A stretch of 35,505 bases of DNA from a virus. Position 1 is the first letter of the stretch; every line of letters starts with the position of its first letter. A model generated the notes under the pieces. The model was given only the letters and a program-made list of their open reading frames with translations. It had not been told where the DNA came from and did not search any database. A program made the position numbers and the translations under genes. The stretch spans positions 1-35,505 of the IMG/VR virus record IMGVR_UViG_3300030101_001612; one strand, 5' to 3'. This document shows positions 24,522-30,611 of the stretch, piece by piece.

Positions 24522-25242
24522 TTTTTATTTTTTTTATAGCTTCTGTCAATCTTTCTATATGATTATGAAATTCAGAATCTAAATTATTTTTTTCTTTTTT
24601 TGTGTTCCTCATTGGATGTCCTTCAGGCAAAAGGTCTGTGTCGTGCTTACCACTTCTATATCTACCATTTTTCAAAGCATAAAGAAAAGAATTGCAGCGA
24701 GCAAGTGCCCATTGATCAGGGCCTGTTACATTTTCTCTTACACTCTCAGGGTTTGTATAGTATGCTCCTACACCTCTTATAAAACACTTTCTCAATTTAG
24801 CCATTGTAACTTTTGGGTTCCAATCTTTTTTTAGGTCTTTAACATCTTCATTGTGTTTTACCATTTTATTATTTAAAGCCTTTTCCATCTTTTTAGATAT
24901 TTCTATCTTTTTCTTTTTCTCTTCGTTTTTAAAAGAATTTTTTTTGTCTATTTGCTCTAATTTTCTTATAGCCCAATTGACACCTGCATCTCCACCCCAA
25001 GCATCCCACATTAAACCTCCACATCCCTCTGTATATGGAACGTCTTTGTGTTGTTGGTGTCTTTTAAAACTAGCCATACGAGCAATAGTTCTTCTAGTTA
25101 AAGATTCTCTGTTTGCTAACTGACGAGCTCTTGACCACCCAACCTGAGTACCACACTTACTACCATTTTCTTCTTTGTACTTAATTGCTCTTTTAGCATT
25201 ATTGGTAGCACCTTTTGGATAATCGTTGTAAGTTTCTGCCAT
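24514..25242 (-). CDS. Conserved phage protein with two tandem domains (242 aa)
   Basis: The N-terminal domain (about 1-100) contains YPKGATNNAKRAIKYKEENG, QVGWSRARQLANRESLTRRT, RMASFKRHQQHKDVPY and LMWDAWGGDAGVNWAIRKLE. I recognise this as a recurrent domain in phage head-region proteins, often fused to other head proteins. After a lysine-rich linker, the C-terminal domain contains TMAKLRKCFIRGVGAYYTNP, PDQWALARCNSFLYALKNG and DTDLLPEGHP. This second motif also recurs in such phages, but I know of no function for either. It overlaps the TerS-like gene by 8 nt. A head-assembly or packaging role is suggested by the company it keeps. Confidence 0.7.
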   Translation of the reverse strand: MAETYNDYPKGATNNAKRAIKYKEENGSKCGTQVGWSRARQLANRESLTRRTIARMASFKRHQQHKDVPYTEGCGGLMWDAWGGDAGVNWAIRKLEQIDKKNSFKNEEKKKKIEISKKMEKALNNKMVKHNEDVKDLKKDWNPKVTMAKLRKCFIRGVGAYYTNPESVRENVTGPDQWALARCNSFLYALKNGRYRSGKHDTDLLPEGHPMRNTKKEKNNLDSEFHNHIERLTEAIKKIKNG

Positions 25243-25243
25243 A

Positions 25244-25657
25244 CTATAATTTTTTTAAAGAGTCAGTAAGCTTATCAATATAAGAATCTAACTCTTCATC
25301 TAGCATAGAGTTTGTTAGCTCATTATATCTTTTCTTCTTATGCTCATCTTCTATTTCTAAGTCTTTCTTTTCTTCGTCATCATGACCTTCAGGATGATAG
25401 CTAAAAAATAAAATCATTTTTTTACCATCTTCAGTTTCTACTGTAACATAAAGCTCTCCTGTGGCGTGTAATTCTTCCATATCATCATCTGTAAAATGAT
25501 ATTCATGGTCGTGTACGATTTCTTTAGTTTTTGGTTTTAAAGTTTCTTCTAAATATTTTTCGGTATTAGCCATCTCGCAGTCCTCTAGGGTATCATACTG
25601 ACACTCTCCATTTTCTCCAAATTTGTATTTTCCATTTTCACATTCTTTACAAGGCAT
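25244..25657 (-). CDS. Hypothetical acidic protein with Cys-rich N-terminus (137 aa)
   Basis: The first 30 residues read MPCKECENGKYKFGENGECQ, then YDTLEDCE, a small cysteine motif that I recall in Bacteroidota phage proteins near the structural genes. The rest is acidic and helical with histidines (VHDHEYHFTDDDMEELHATG, SYHPEGHDDEEKKDL). It might bind a metal. It is one base from the next gene (25242). No catalytic motif is visible; function unknown. Confidence 0.6.
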   Translation of the reverse strand: MPCKECENGKYKFGENGECQYDTLEDCEMANTEKYLEETLKPKTKEIVHDHEYHFTDDDMEELHATGELYVTVETEDGKKMILFFSYHPEGHDDEEKKDLEIEDEHKKKRYNELTNSMLDEELDSYIDKLTDSLKKL

Positions 25658-25669
25658 ATTTTTATTTTT

Positions 25670-26041
25670 TTATGATTGTTGGCAATTCATATAAATTATA
25701 CACAAACCTTGTGATATTTCTATTCTTTTTATGTCAGCCATAATTTCTATGCCTGCATCAAAAATAACACCTCCCTGATTGGTATTTATTTGATTTGTAT
25801 ATGCGTCATCTATATTGTTTGCTTCAAGAAAAGTAACTGTACTTTTTTGCAAGAAAACAACTTTCCAACCATGATGAGGAGTCTCAGCAACACCTGCACG
25901 AAATGTTCGTATAGGTTCAAAACCATATCTTCCTGATAAAATAACACTATTAAAACACTTTCCATGATTCTCATAAGATAAGCTAGCATCATATATTGGT
26001 GCTTGATTATTGTTTATGTCAGGATTAGGATGATAAGGCAT
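25670..26041 (-). CDS. Hypothetical protein, first gene of the late strand (123 aa)
   Basis: Unrecognised. It starts MPYHPNPDINNNQAPIYDAS and holds a compact beta-like body (FNSVILSGRYGFEPIRTFRA, HHGWKVVFLQKSTVTF) ending in IEISQGLCIIYMNCQQ. No transmembrane or HTH element is apparent. It is the first gene after the 525-bp noncoding stretch that follows the bidirectional terminator. A degenerate copy of the late-promoter layout lies just upstream (26058-26101). It may be a small virion protein because it precedes head/packaging genes. Confidence 0.6.
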   Translation of the reverse strand: MPYHPNPDINNNQAPIYDASLSYENHGKCFNSVILSGRYGFEPIRTFRAGVAETPHHGWKVVFLQKSTVTFLEANNIDDAYTNQINTNQGGVIFDAGIEIMADIKRIEISQGLCIIYMNCQQS

Positions 26042-26057
26042 AATTTATATTTTTTTA

Positions 26058-26101
26058 CAAATAAATAAAATTATATTCCTATATCTACGCAATTTCAAGA
26101 A
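26058..26101 (-). promoter_or_regulatory. Degenerate late-promoter-like site before the first late gene
   Basis: The minus strand has TTCTTGAAATTGC (26101 to 26089), 8 of 13 matches to TTCCAAAAACTTC. After 23 nt comes TTTATTTG (26065 to 26058), one mismatch to TAnnTTTG. It would start a transcript about 10 nt before ATG 26041. The match is weak enough to be chance in this AT-rich DNA; it is listed because the spacing equals that of the three strong sites. Confidence 0.25.
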
Positions 26102-26131
26102 ATTTTACTAACTACCACATCTTGATAACTG

Positions 26132-26146
26132 TTATGAAATTGAATT
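26132..26146. repeat. 15-bp direct repeat, copy 1
   Basis: TTATGAAATTGAATT is repeated exactly at 26353-26367, 221 bp away. Both copies are in the control region between early and late genes, either side of promoter C. They could be regulator binding sites; in AT-rich DNA a chance pair cannot be excluded. Confidence 0.4.
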
Positions 26147-26172
26147 TGTTTCCATTTATATTATATTCTCAC

Positions 26173-26216
26173 TTCCAAAAACTTCTTGAAAATATATTTT
26201 AAATATCATACCTTTG
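26173..26216 (+). promoter_or_regulatory. Putative late promoter, site C, pointing along the plus strand
   Basis: TTCCAAAAACTTC (26173-26185) is followed after exactly 23 nt by TACCTTTG (26209-26216), a perfect TAnnTTTG box. It is the best of the three copies yet is directed against every recognised gene. Transcription would begin near 26223 and end at the bidirectional terminator (26568-26613), giving an RNA of roughly 390 nt. Confidence 0.65.
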
Positions 26217-26289
26217 ACTTCTTATAGAATACGCTGTTGCTCATATCGCAACTAGCATATTTGATAACCTTATAATAAAATCATACAAT

Positions 26290-26358
26290 ATGTTTAAGTT
26301 TAGATTAGGCAAACTAACTATACAACTAATACCTCCTAAAATAACATACAAATTATGA
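26290..26358 (+). CDS. Tiny plus-strand ORF (22 aa), doubtful
   Basis: The frame MFKFRLGKLTIQLIPPKITY plus KL begins about 67 nt after the start expected from promoter C and ends TGA inside the second 15-bp repeat. The peptide is basic and amphipathic. No clear ribosome site is visible apart from A-rich sequence. It may be a real micropeptide on the plus-strand RNA, or chance. Confidence 0.25.
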   Translation: MFKFRLGKLTIQLIPPKITYKL

Positions 26359-26367
26359 AATTGAATT
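26353..26367. repeat. 15-bp direct repeat, copy 2
   Basis: Exact copy of TTATGAAATTGAATT at 26132-26146, overlapping the stop of the tiny plus-strand ORF. Confidence 0.4.
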
Positions 26368-26567
26368 AGAATTTAGCCTGTGTATGTAGAAATGGTTAAG
26401 GAATATATATATTCAATATTACGGAATTTTGTTTTTTGCACTTTTTAACCTTTTTTTTAATAAAATCTAGTTTTTTTTTGCAAAATGTTTTTTTTAAATA
26501 AAAATCAAACTTTTTTTTTGTTTGTTGATAAGTTTTTGATTTAAAACTTGCATAAAAAAACAAAAAA

Positions 26568-26613
26568 AGCAGATAATAAAAAGGTTTTTAAATAAATTAT
26601 TTTACTATCTGCT
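26568..26613. terminator. Bidirectional intrinsic terminator between early and late regions
   Basis: AGCAGATAATAAAA (26568-26581) pairs with TTTTACTATCTGCT (26600-26613), 13 of 14 positions, around an 18-nt loop. An A-run precedes and a T-run follows on the plus strand, so each strand has a stem plus U-tract. It would stop minus-strand transcription leaving the early genes and also stop the plus-strand RNA from promoter C. Confidence 0.8.
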
Positions 26614-26626
26614 AATTTTTTTTGCA

Positions 26627-26658
26627 TTGATCAACAATCATTTTTGTTTTGATCAACA
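26627..26658. repeat. Two TTGATCAACA sites 22 bp apart (possible operator)
   Basis: TTGATCAACA occurs at 26627-26636 and 26649-26658, start to start 22 bp, which places both on the same face of the helix. Each contains the palindrome TTGATCAA. The pair lies beside the terminator at the end of the early region. A repressor or activator dimer could bind it. Confidence 0.4.
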
Positions 26659-26787
26659 CCTTTTTCTTTAATTAGCACCCTAAAAAAATTAATAATATTG
26701 CAATTATTGTAATTGTAAAATCGTTAAAGGGTATTTTATTAAAGTTGTTAAAATCTGTTTTTCATAGGCGTGTAGTTAAGTTAGTAA

Positions 26788-26934
26788 TTATTTTAAATCT
26801 TCAATTTTGTTTTGAAGTTCATCAACTAAAGAAAGTATTTTTTTAATTTCTTTGCTTTCTTTGTTGTTTTGTATAATTAGATAATAAATATTATCTAAAT
26901 ATTTTATTAAATCTTTTATTATTATTTTATTCAT
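26788..26934 (-). CDS. Small helical protein (48 aa)
   Basis: A 48-residue frame with ATG at 26934, 25 nt after the stop of the large gene upstream. It reads MNKIIIKDLIKYLDNIYYLI, then QNNKESKEIKKILSLVDELQ and NKIEDLK. Heptad-like spacing of Ile and Leu suggests a coiled coil or a small dimer. It is the last gene of the early transcript before the terminator. Codon content is AT-rich like its neighbours. No family recognised; small regulators or host-takeover peptides are common in such positions. Confidence 0.5.
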   Translation of the reverse strand: MNKIIIKDLIKYLDNIYYLIIQNNKESKEIKKILSLVDELQNKIEDLK

Positions 26935-26958
26935 AGGTATATTTGTTTAATGAGTTGT

Positions 26959-28092
26959 TTATATGTCCAAATCTCCGTTGTAATGATATTCGCCTGAATA
27001 ACTGTTGTAAACTGCGTTTTCGGTTCTACAGCTCTCTCCTCTTTCCTCAATATAGGTACAGCAATCGTCGCACAGCTCTTCCTCTTCTAGTTCAGAATAA
27101 TGAATAGTATCTTGGTCATATCTATCTCCACAACAATCACAAATATATGTATCTCCTCTTGTATAGTCTCCAGATGTTGATTCTAAAATTATCTCTCTTT
27201 TGTCTTCGTCCGAATCAAAACAAAAATTATTTTTTAGCTCTTCCCCGAATCGAAATGTGTCTAAGTATGGATAATAATCTAATCCGTTAAATGTGTCAAT
27301 ACTTATTTGAACTGTAAAAGTTGGATAAGATTTGCTTTTTAAATATTCTTTGCTTGCATTGTCTATTTGCCCAGCTTTTAAAGTGTCTTTTAGATATTGC
27401 TTAATATGTGTGTATGAATAACAATCTAAGCTATCTAATTTTAAAGCTCTTTTTACTTTATTATATAGTTTACTTTGTAAATACGCTTTATGCGAGTTTT
27501 CAAAATCTTTAGAAATATAAATTCTATCTAAATAATATTTTTTTTGCTTTGTTTCTTTGTCTGTCTTTATCCAGAGAATTGCTCTAGCTATTACGACTTT
27601 TCCAACTTTAAGACCTACAATTTTTGTATTTACATTTATAAAATTTTCGTAAATCTCAAAATAATTAGAGGGCTTTTTGTCCATACATGAACCTGTAGAA
27701 ACATAAATATATTTTTCTAATTCTTGCGAATAAAACTTTTTTAAATCATTCTCAAAAAATAAATCATCGTTTAAAATAAAATCTTTTCTGAGTTGTTTGT
27801 CTATATCTTGACTAATTCTCTCTATTTTAACTGTTTGGTCTTTAAACATACTAGAAAGAAGTTTATTAATTGAGGTTCTAGTGAAATATTTTTTTCTTTG
27901 TTCTGCCGTTCCTTTAATATTTACGTTTGCATACTCTTTTAAGCTGTTTATCTTTTCTTGCTTAATATAAGAGACTTTTAGAGGGTCTACTTGACTAACT
28001 CCTAAATATTTAAAATCTTTAAAATTTTCGCTTCTAGTGGCGAAAATATCTAGGTAATTAATAGTTTTTAAAATTGTGTTTTGTGCTTCCAT
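26959..28092 (-). CDS. Conserved phage protein with C-terminal zinc-finger motif (377 aa)
   Basis: The middle contains STGSCMDKKPSNYFEIYENF, then VGLKVGKVVIARAILWI and YYLDRIYISKDFE. This matches a phage family I know only by its SCM...ARALLW...LDRIY pattern; its function is unknown. The C-terminus has a treble-clef-like cluster, CDCCGDRYDQDTIHYSELEE followed by CDDCCTYIEERGESC, likely to bind one or two zinc ions. It then ends in VYNSYSGEYHYNGDL. It is the largest gene after the origin candidate and is expressed from the promoter at 28377-28407. A nucleic-acid-related role is a guess from the zinc finger. Confidence 0.65.
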   Translation of the reverse strand: MEAQNTILKTINYLDIFATRSENFKDFKYLGVSQVDPLKVSYIKQEKINSLKEYANVNIKGTAEQRKKYFTRTSINKLLSSMFKDQTVKIERISQDIDKQLRKDFILNDDLFFENDLKKFYSQELEKYIYVSTGSCMDKKPSNYFEIYENFINVNTKIVGLKVGKVVIARAILWIKTDKETKQKKYYLDRIYISKDFENSHKAYLQSKLYNKVKRALKLDSLDCYSYTHIKQYLKDTLKAGQIDNASKEYLKSKSYPTFTVQISIDTFNGLDYYPYLDTFRFGEELKNNFCFDSDEDKREIILESTSGDYTRGDTYICDCCGDRYDQDTIHYSELEEEELCDDCCTYIEERGESCRTENAVYNSYSGEYHYNGDLDI

Positions 28093-28117
28093 TTTTTAAG
28101 TTAGTTTGATTAATAAA

Positions 28118-28348
28118 TTAAAATATAAATTTTGTAATAATATTTGATATTAAAACGACTATTGCAACGCTAAAAAAACTGATTGCAATAGTATTAATAA
28201 AATCATTTATTTGCTTATCTTTTGGGCTAAGTGTTTTTTCCGTTGCGTAATCTCTAAAATTATTTTTGCAAAAGAATTGCACCATTTCGGACTCGTTTAA
28301 AATTAAACTTTTTCTAGTTGTGCGACTTGTAACTTTGTAATATAACAT
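28118..28348 (-). CDS. Small membrane protein (76 aa)
   Basis: The first 48 residues are soluble and basic (YYKVTSRTTRKSLILNESEM). A C-terminal hydrophobic segment, about residues 52-75 (TIAISFFSVAIVVLISNIIT, then KFIF), is long enough to span the membrane once. A tail-anchored protein with a cytoplasmic head fits an early phage product acting on the host envelope or superinfection. It is the first gene after the operator-flanked promoter at 28377-28407. No family is recognised. Confidence 0.6.
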   Translation of the reverse strand: MLYYKVTSRTTRKSLILNESEMVQFFCKNNFRDYATEKTLSPKDKQINDFINTIAISFFSVAIVVLISNIITKFIF

Positions 28349-28376
28349 AATATTTTTTTTTGATTAATAACTTGAG

Positions 28377-28407
28377 CAAAGATAATTAAAAAATCTATAT
28401 ATCAAAA
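28377..28407 (-). promoter_or_regulatory. Promoter P3 (TTTTG, 18 nt, TATCTTTG)
   Basis: The minus strand reads TTTTG (28407-28403), an 18-nt spacer, then TATCTTTG (28384-28377), matching the Bacteroidota vegetative consensus and identical in its -7 box to the promoters at 32611 and 35249. The start of transcription would be near 28370, 22 nt before ATG 28348. The first 17-bp repeat overlaps its -33 box, implying repression or activation there. Confidence 0.75.
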
Positions 28408-28443
28408 TAATTTATATATAAATATTAAATAATTTATATATAA
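28405..28443. repeat. Two perfect 17-bp repeats over promoter P3
   Basis: AAATAATTTATATATAA occurs at 28405-28421 and 28427-28443, 22 bp apart start to start (two helical turns). The first overlaps the -33 box of P3. This is the geometry of a tandem operator. Being A/T only, it could also help DNA melting at the origin candidate. Confidence 0.55.
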
Positions 28444-28550
28444 TTTATTAACACATAAATTGTTTATAACTTTTATATAAAAAATTTGTATATGTTTTTT
28501 TTATTTTGTAATTTTGTATCTCATATAAAACACCCCTTATACAACAGACT

Positions 28551-28752
28551 TAGCAGTTTCACAGCCTTAGCAGTTTCAGGCAGTTTCTGTGATTTTCAAA
28601 AAAATATTTTTAGAAAAATTATTTTGTAAAAAAATTTTTAGAAATAAAAAAAATAAAAAATAAAAATAAAATATAATATTTTGTGATATAATATTGATTT
28701 GCTTTATAAATAAAACATTAACCCTTTATAAGGCTCTAGCAGTTTCACAGGG
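28551..28752. repeat. Iteron-like GCAGTTTC repeats
   Basis: TAGCAGTTTCACAG occurs at 28551 and 28737, TTAGCAGTTTCAGG at 28567 and a shorter GCAGTTTC at 28580. The first and last copies are also preceded by similar CCCTTATA / CCCTTTATA sequence, giving imperfect units of about 32 bp. They stand out by their GC content in a stretch that is otherwise nearly all A and T. Confidence 0.6.
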
Positions 28753-28803
28753 TTTTTGATTTTGATCATCTTATATTATTAAGTAACTTTGTTTTTTAAT
28801 CTA

Positions 28804-29004
28804 TTAAACTTTAACGTATGTTTTACGTCTTAGTATTTTGTTTATTATTGACTGACTAACCTTATACTTTTTAGCTAAAGCTTCTTGCGTGTACTTACCT
28901 GTATCGTATTGATTTCTAATGAGTTGTGCTTCTTCATAAGTAAATTTTCTTTTTGCGTAACCACCACCACGCATATCTTTTCTGTCGTATATATTTATGC
29001 TCAT
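28804..29004 (-). CDS. Small HTH DNA-binding protein (66 aa)
   Basis: After a glycine-rich start (DRKDMRGGGYAKRKF), residues 23-62 form a helix-turn-helix: TYEEAQLIRNQYDTGKYTQE, then ALAKKYKVSQSIINKILRRK. This is the pattern of small HTH units found alone in phages or attached to HNH homing nucleases, where the A-x-x-Y-x-V-S turn sets the recognition helix. No nuclease domain is present. The gene overlaps the VRR-NUC gene by 4 nt (ATGA-type) and lies right next to the origin candidate, so it could bind the repeats there. Confidence 0.7.
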   Translation of the reverse strand: MSINIYDRKDMRGGGYAKRKFTYEEAQLIRNQYDTGKYTQEALAKKYKVSQSIINKILRRKTYVKV

Positions 29005-29375
29005 ATTGTTTTGTTAAAATAATTATCTATTGTTTCTATTGCTTCATCTATACCCTTTACAACTCTTGCACAATAACCTTGTTCATTCAAATAGTCTACC
29101 CATTCTTTTTGTTCTTTTGTTGGGTAAGATTTTTTGTCCTTTTTTATTTCAAGAAAAAGCCCATGGTATACCCCCCCCTTAGTACCCCCCCTTTCCATTG
29201 GTACACAAATCTGTAAATCAGGAAAGCCTTTTACATAACCTGTAGCTTTAGCCTTTACAGCTTGTTTGTAAGAGGTTCTTATACCTCCTAGAGACGCACA
29301 ATATCTTATCTTAGGGTATTTGTATTTAAGATAATTTACTACGCTTTTTTGTACCTCCTCCTCTCCGTTTCGCAA
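29001..29375 (-). CDS. VRR-NUC domain nuclease
   Basis: 124 residues matching the VRR-NUC (PF08774) fold. The N-terminal E-x-x-V-Q segment (EEEVQKSVVNYLKY) is followed by CASLGGIRTS, the catalytic GFPDLQICVP with the D, FLEIKKDKKSYPTKEQKEWV with E-x-K and Q, and a closing GYCARVVKGIDEAI. Family members are Holliday-junction or structure-specific nucleases. The start is a TTG (29375), supported by the family's N-terminus; no ATG is available before it. The gene contains G7 and G8 runs (complement of 29171-29178 and 29185-29191), striking in this AT-rich genome. Confidence 0.88.
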   Translation of the reverse strand: MRNGEEEVQKSVVNYLKYKYPKIRYCASLGGIRTSYKQAVKAKATGYVKGFPDLQICVPMERGGTKGGVYHGLFLEIKKDKKSYPTKEQKEWVDYLNEQGYCARVVKGIDEAIETIDNYFNKTI

Positions 29376-29556
29376 CTGTTTTTATTTTAATTGAATCCTT
29401 TATTTCTTTTCTCATGCTCATCATTTTTGTATACAACTTTGCTTCAAGCTCATCATAATCTAATGACAAGTAAGAAAGCTCTGTTTCTATATCTTTTATC
29501 CGTAAATTTAAAAATATGCAGTATAAAATTAAAATAATAATTAGTATTGTTTTCAT
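29326..29556 (-). CDS. Small N-anchored membrane protein (76 aa)
   Basis: Residues 2-17 (KTILIIILILYCIFL) form a transmembrane helix or uncleaved signal anchor. A coiled-coil helix follows (IKDIETELSYLSLDYDELEA) and then a basic tail (VAKRRGGGTKKRSKLS). The tail overlaps the start of the nuclease gene by 50 nt, and the GGAGGAGG of that overlap encodes the Arg-Gly residues. Function unknown. A membrane-tethered coiled coil could affect host division or phage exclusion, but nothing in the sequence says so. Confidence 0.55.
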   Translation of the reverse strand: MKTILIIILILYCIFLNLRIKDIETELSYLSLDYDELEAKLYTKMMSMRKEIKDSIKIKTVAKRRGGGTKKRSKLS

Positions 29557-29565
29557 ATTGTAATG

Positions 29566-29799
29566 TTAAATTGTTTCACCATATTGACCTTCAACAAATA
29601 TATTTGAGTATTTAATTTCTATTTGTTCTTTAGACTTTACTTTCATTCTAATCCTGTCTTGTAAGGTCTTGTCTTTTTTTATCTGTTCTATATCATTAGA
29701 CAACACAAAAGTGTCTATCTTGCCATTCCTATAAGCCCTGACAGCACCTTTACGTCTATATTTAAAGTCTACTAATACTCTGTATATTGGTTTGCCCAT
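29566..29799 (-). CDS. Hypothetical basic protein (77 aa)
   Basis: Unrecognised. It reads IYRVLVDFKYRRKGAVRAYR, then NGKIDTFVLSNDIEQIKK and VKSKEQIEIKYSNIFVEGQY. It is basic, with alternating beta and helix, no cysteines and no membrane segment. It overlaps the DUF3310-like gene by 38 nt in another frame. Its neighbours are replication and nuclease genes, which hints at nucleic-acid work without proving it. Confidence 0.55.
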   Translation of the reverse strand: MGKPIYRVLVDFKYRRKGAVRAYRNGKIDTFVLSNDIEQIKKDKTLQDRIRMKVKSKEQIEIKYSNIFVEGQYGETI

Positions 29800-30016
29800 T
29801 TTTTTCTTCTATCCTCTCTAATTCAAACTCCAAGTGTGCTATAGCTTTTTTAATACATTGTGTAGGTTGTGGATGTTTTTTATATGCTCTTAACAAATAT
29901 GTTACAGCAGTACCTAAATTATATGTTAGGTCAAAACCTGAAACAACCTTTCTTGCTTCATAACCATTGTTACCTATGTAGTAATATGGTATTCTTTTAT
30001 CTTCTGTTTTATCCAT
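29762..30016 (-). CDS. DUF3310-like protein (84 aa)
   Basis: The core YYYIGNNGYEARKVVSGFDL, then TYNLGTAVTYLLRAYKK and CIKKAIAHLEFELERIEE, matches DUF3310, common in phages: a YY-x-n-G-E start, F-D-L-x-x-x-L-G, Y-x-x-R-A-x-K-K and K-A-x-x-H-L-E. The family has been called a nucleotide-kinase-like unknown and often sits with DNA-metabolism genes, as here. No P-loop is visible, so kinase activity should not be assumed. The C-terminus overlaps the next gene by 38 nt. Confidence 0.75.
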   Translation of the reverse strand: MDKTEDKRIPYYYIGNNGYEARKVVSGFDLTYNLGTAVTYLLRAYKKHPQPTQCIKKAIAHLEFELERIEEKNGQTNIQSISRL

Positions 30017-30202
30017 TTACTTTCTCTTACTTAAAGCATTTAGCAATTCAAAATACAACTCTCTAAACTTGTCTAGCTCACTCCCTAAATCTTCTATTTC
30101 TTTTTTGTTTTGATGTAATACTACTAAAGCACCTAGCATTACGCCTAAACATATAGACAAAGTTATACATAAAAGTGGTTCAAGGGCGTTTACATATTCC
30201 AT
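30017..30202 (-). CDS. Small membrane-anchored coiled-coil protein (61 aa)
   Basis: A hydrophobic stretch (LLCITLSICLGVMLGALVVL, about residues 10-29) is followed by a charged helix (NKKEIEDLGSELDKFRELYF) with heptad-like spacing. It is one base from the gene at 30016 and 4 nt from the upstream stop. A membrane anchor plus coiled coil resembles the 76-residue product of 29326-29556. Function unknown. Confidence 0.55.
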   Translation of the reverse strand: MEYVNALEPLLCITLSICLGVMLGALVVLHQNKKEIEDLGSELDKFRELYFELLNALSKRK

Positions 30203-30206
30203 TTTT

Positions 30207-30611
30207 TTAAGTTTTGTTTGTTAATAATTTTGGTTCAGGTCTATATCCAAATGTTTTTTTGGGGTCTTCACCTTGATTTTCTACCTTACATCTTGCTTCC
30301 CATATTACAGCTCTCCAACTCTTTATCCAAGTATAATATGTTTTGACATTTAAAACAAATAATTCAGTATTTCTGACACCCTTTCTAAATGCCATTTCTA
30401 TATCTTCAAACATTAAGTTTTTAAAGTCTGTATATAAATCATCACAAAGAGATTGAGACAGGATAACAATATCCTGCTCACTCTTCGTTTGACCTAATTC
30501 TACAAAGGTCTTACTAACTAAATCAACACACTTTAAACTAAGCTCTTGTCTATCTTCTTGTTTTATATACTTCATTGTTTCTTGCTTATTATCTCTCTTG
30601 CTTTTTGCCAT
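30207..30611 (-). CDS. Hypothetical replication-associated protein (134 aa)
   Basis: A helical protein with VILSQSLCDDLYTDFKNLMF, then EDIEMAFRKGVRNTELFVLN and VKTYYTWIKSWRAVIWEA. The E-x-x-x-A-F-x-x-G-x-R and T-Y-x-x-W-I-K-x-W pattern recurs in Bacteroidota phages next to replication initiators, possibly a helicase loader. It overlaps the initiator-like gene by 40 nt and would be translated with it. No ATPase motif is present, so it is not a classic DnaC. Confidence 0.55.
   Translation of the reverse strand: MAKSKRDNKQETMKYIKQEDRQELSLKCVDLVSKTFVELGQTKSEQDIVILSQSLCDDLYTDFKNLMFEDIEMAFRKGVRNTELFVLNVKTYYTWIKSWRAVIWEARCKVENQGEDPKKTFGYRPEPKLLTNKT

Larger units (their letters stand above)
26042..26567. 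other. Gene-free stretch with plus-strand promoter, repeats and a tiny ORF
   Basis: No minus-strand gene fits here. The stretch holds late-promoter motif C pointing rightward (26173-26216), two 15-bp repeats TTATGAAATTGAATT (26132, 26353) and a 22-codon plus-strand frame (26290-26358). Poly-T/poly-A-rich sequence follows to the terminator at 26568. The likeliest reading is a control region between early and late genes that also makes a short plus-strand RNA. Confidence 0.5.
28349..28803. other. AT-rich gap with iteron-like repeats, candidate replication origin
   Basis: 455 bp without a gene. It contains four copies of GCAGTTTC (28553, 28570, 28580, 28739) within longer imperfect units TAGCAGTTTCACAG. 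There is a nearly pure A/T block (about 28600-28700) and a second AT-rich block with two 17-bp repeats (28405-28443). Iterons flanked by easily melted DNA are a usual origin layout. The genome encodes a DnaA domain IV-like protein and a replication-initiator-like protein that could act here. Confidence 0.45.

Noticed and set aside
24600-24834. Plus-strand frames opposite the two-domain head-region protein
   Set aside because: Out of frame with any conserved protein and overlapping a well-supported minus-strand gene throughout.
26042-26567. Phage attachment site (attP) from the paired 15-bp repeats
   Set aside because: No integrase or excisionase gene was found in the genome.
28551-28752. CRISPR-like array
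   Set aside because: The repeats are 8-14 bp with irregular spacing (17, 10 and about 159 bp), not a repeat-spacer array.
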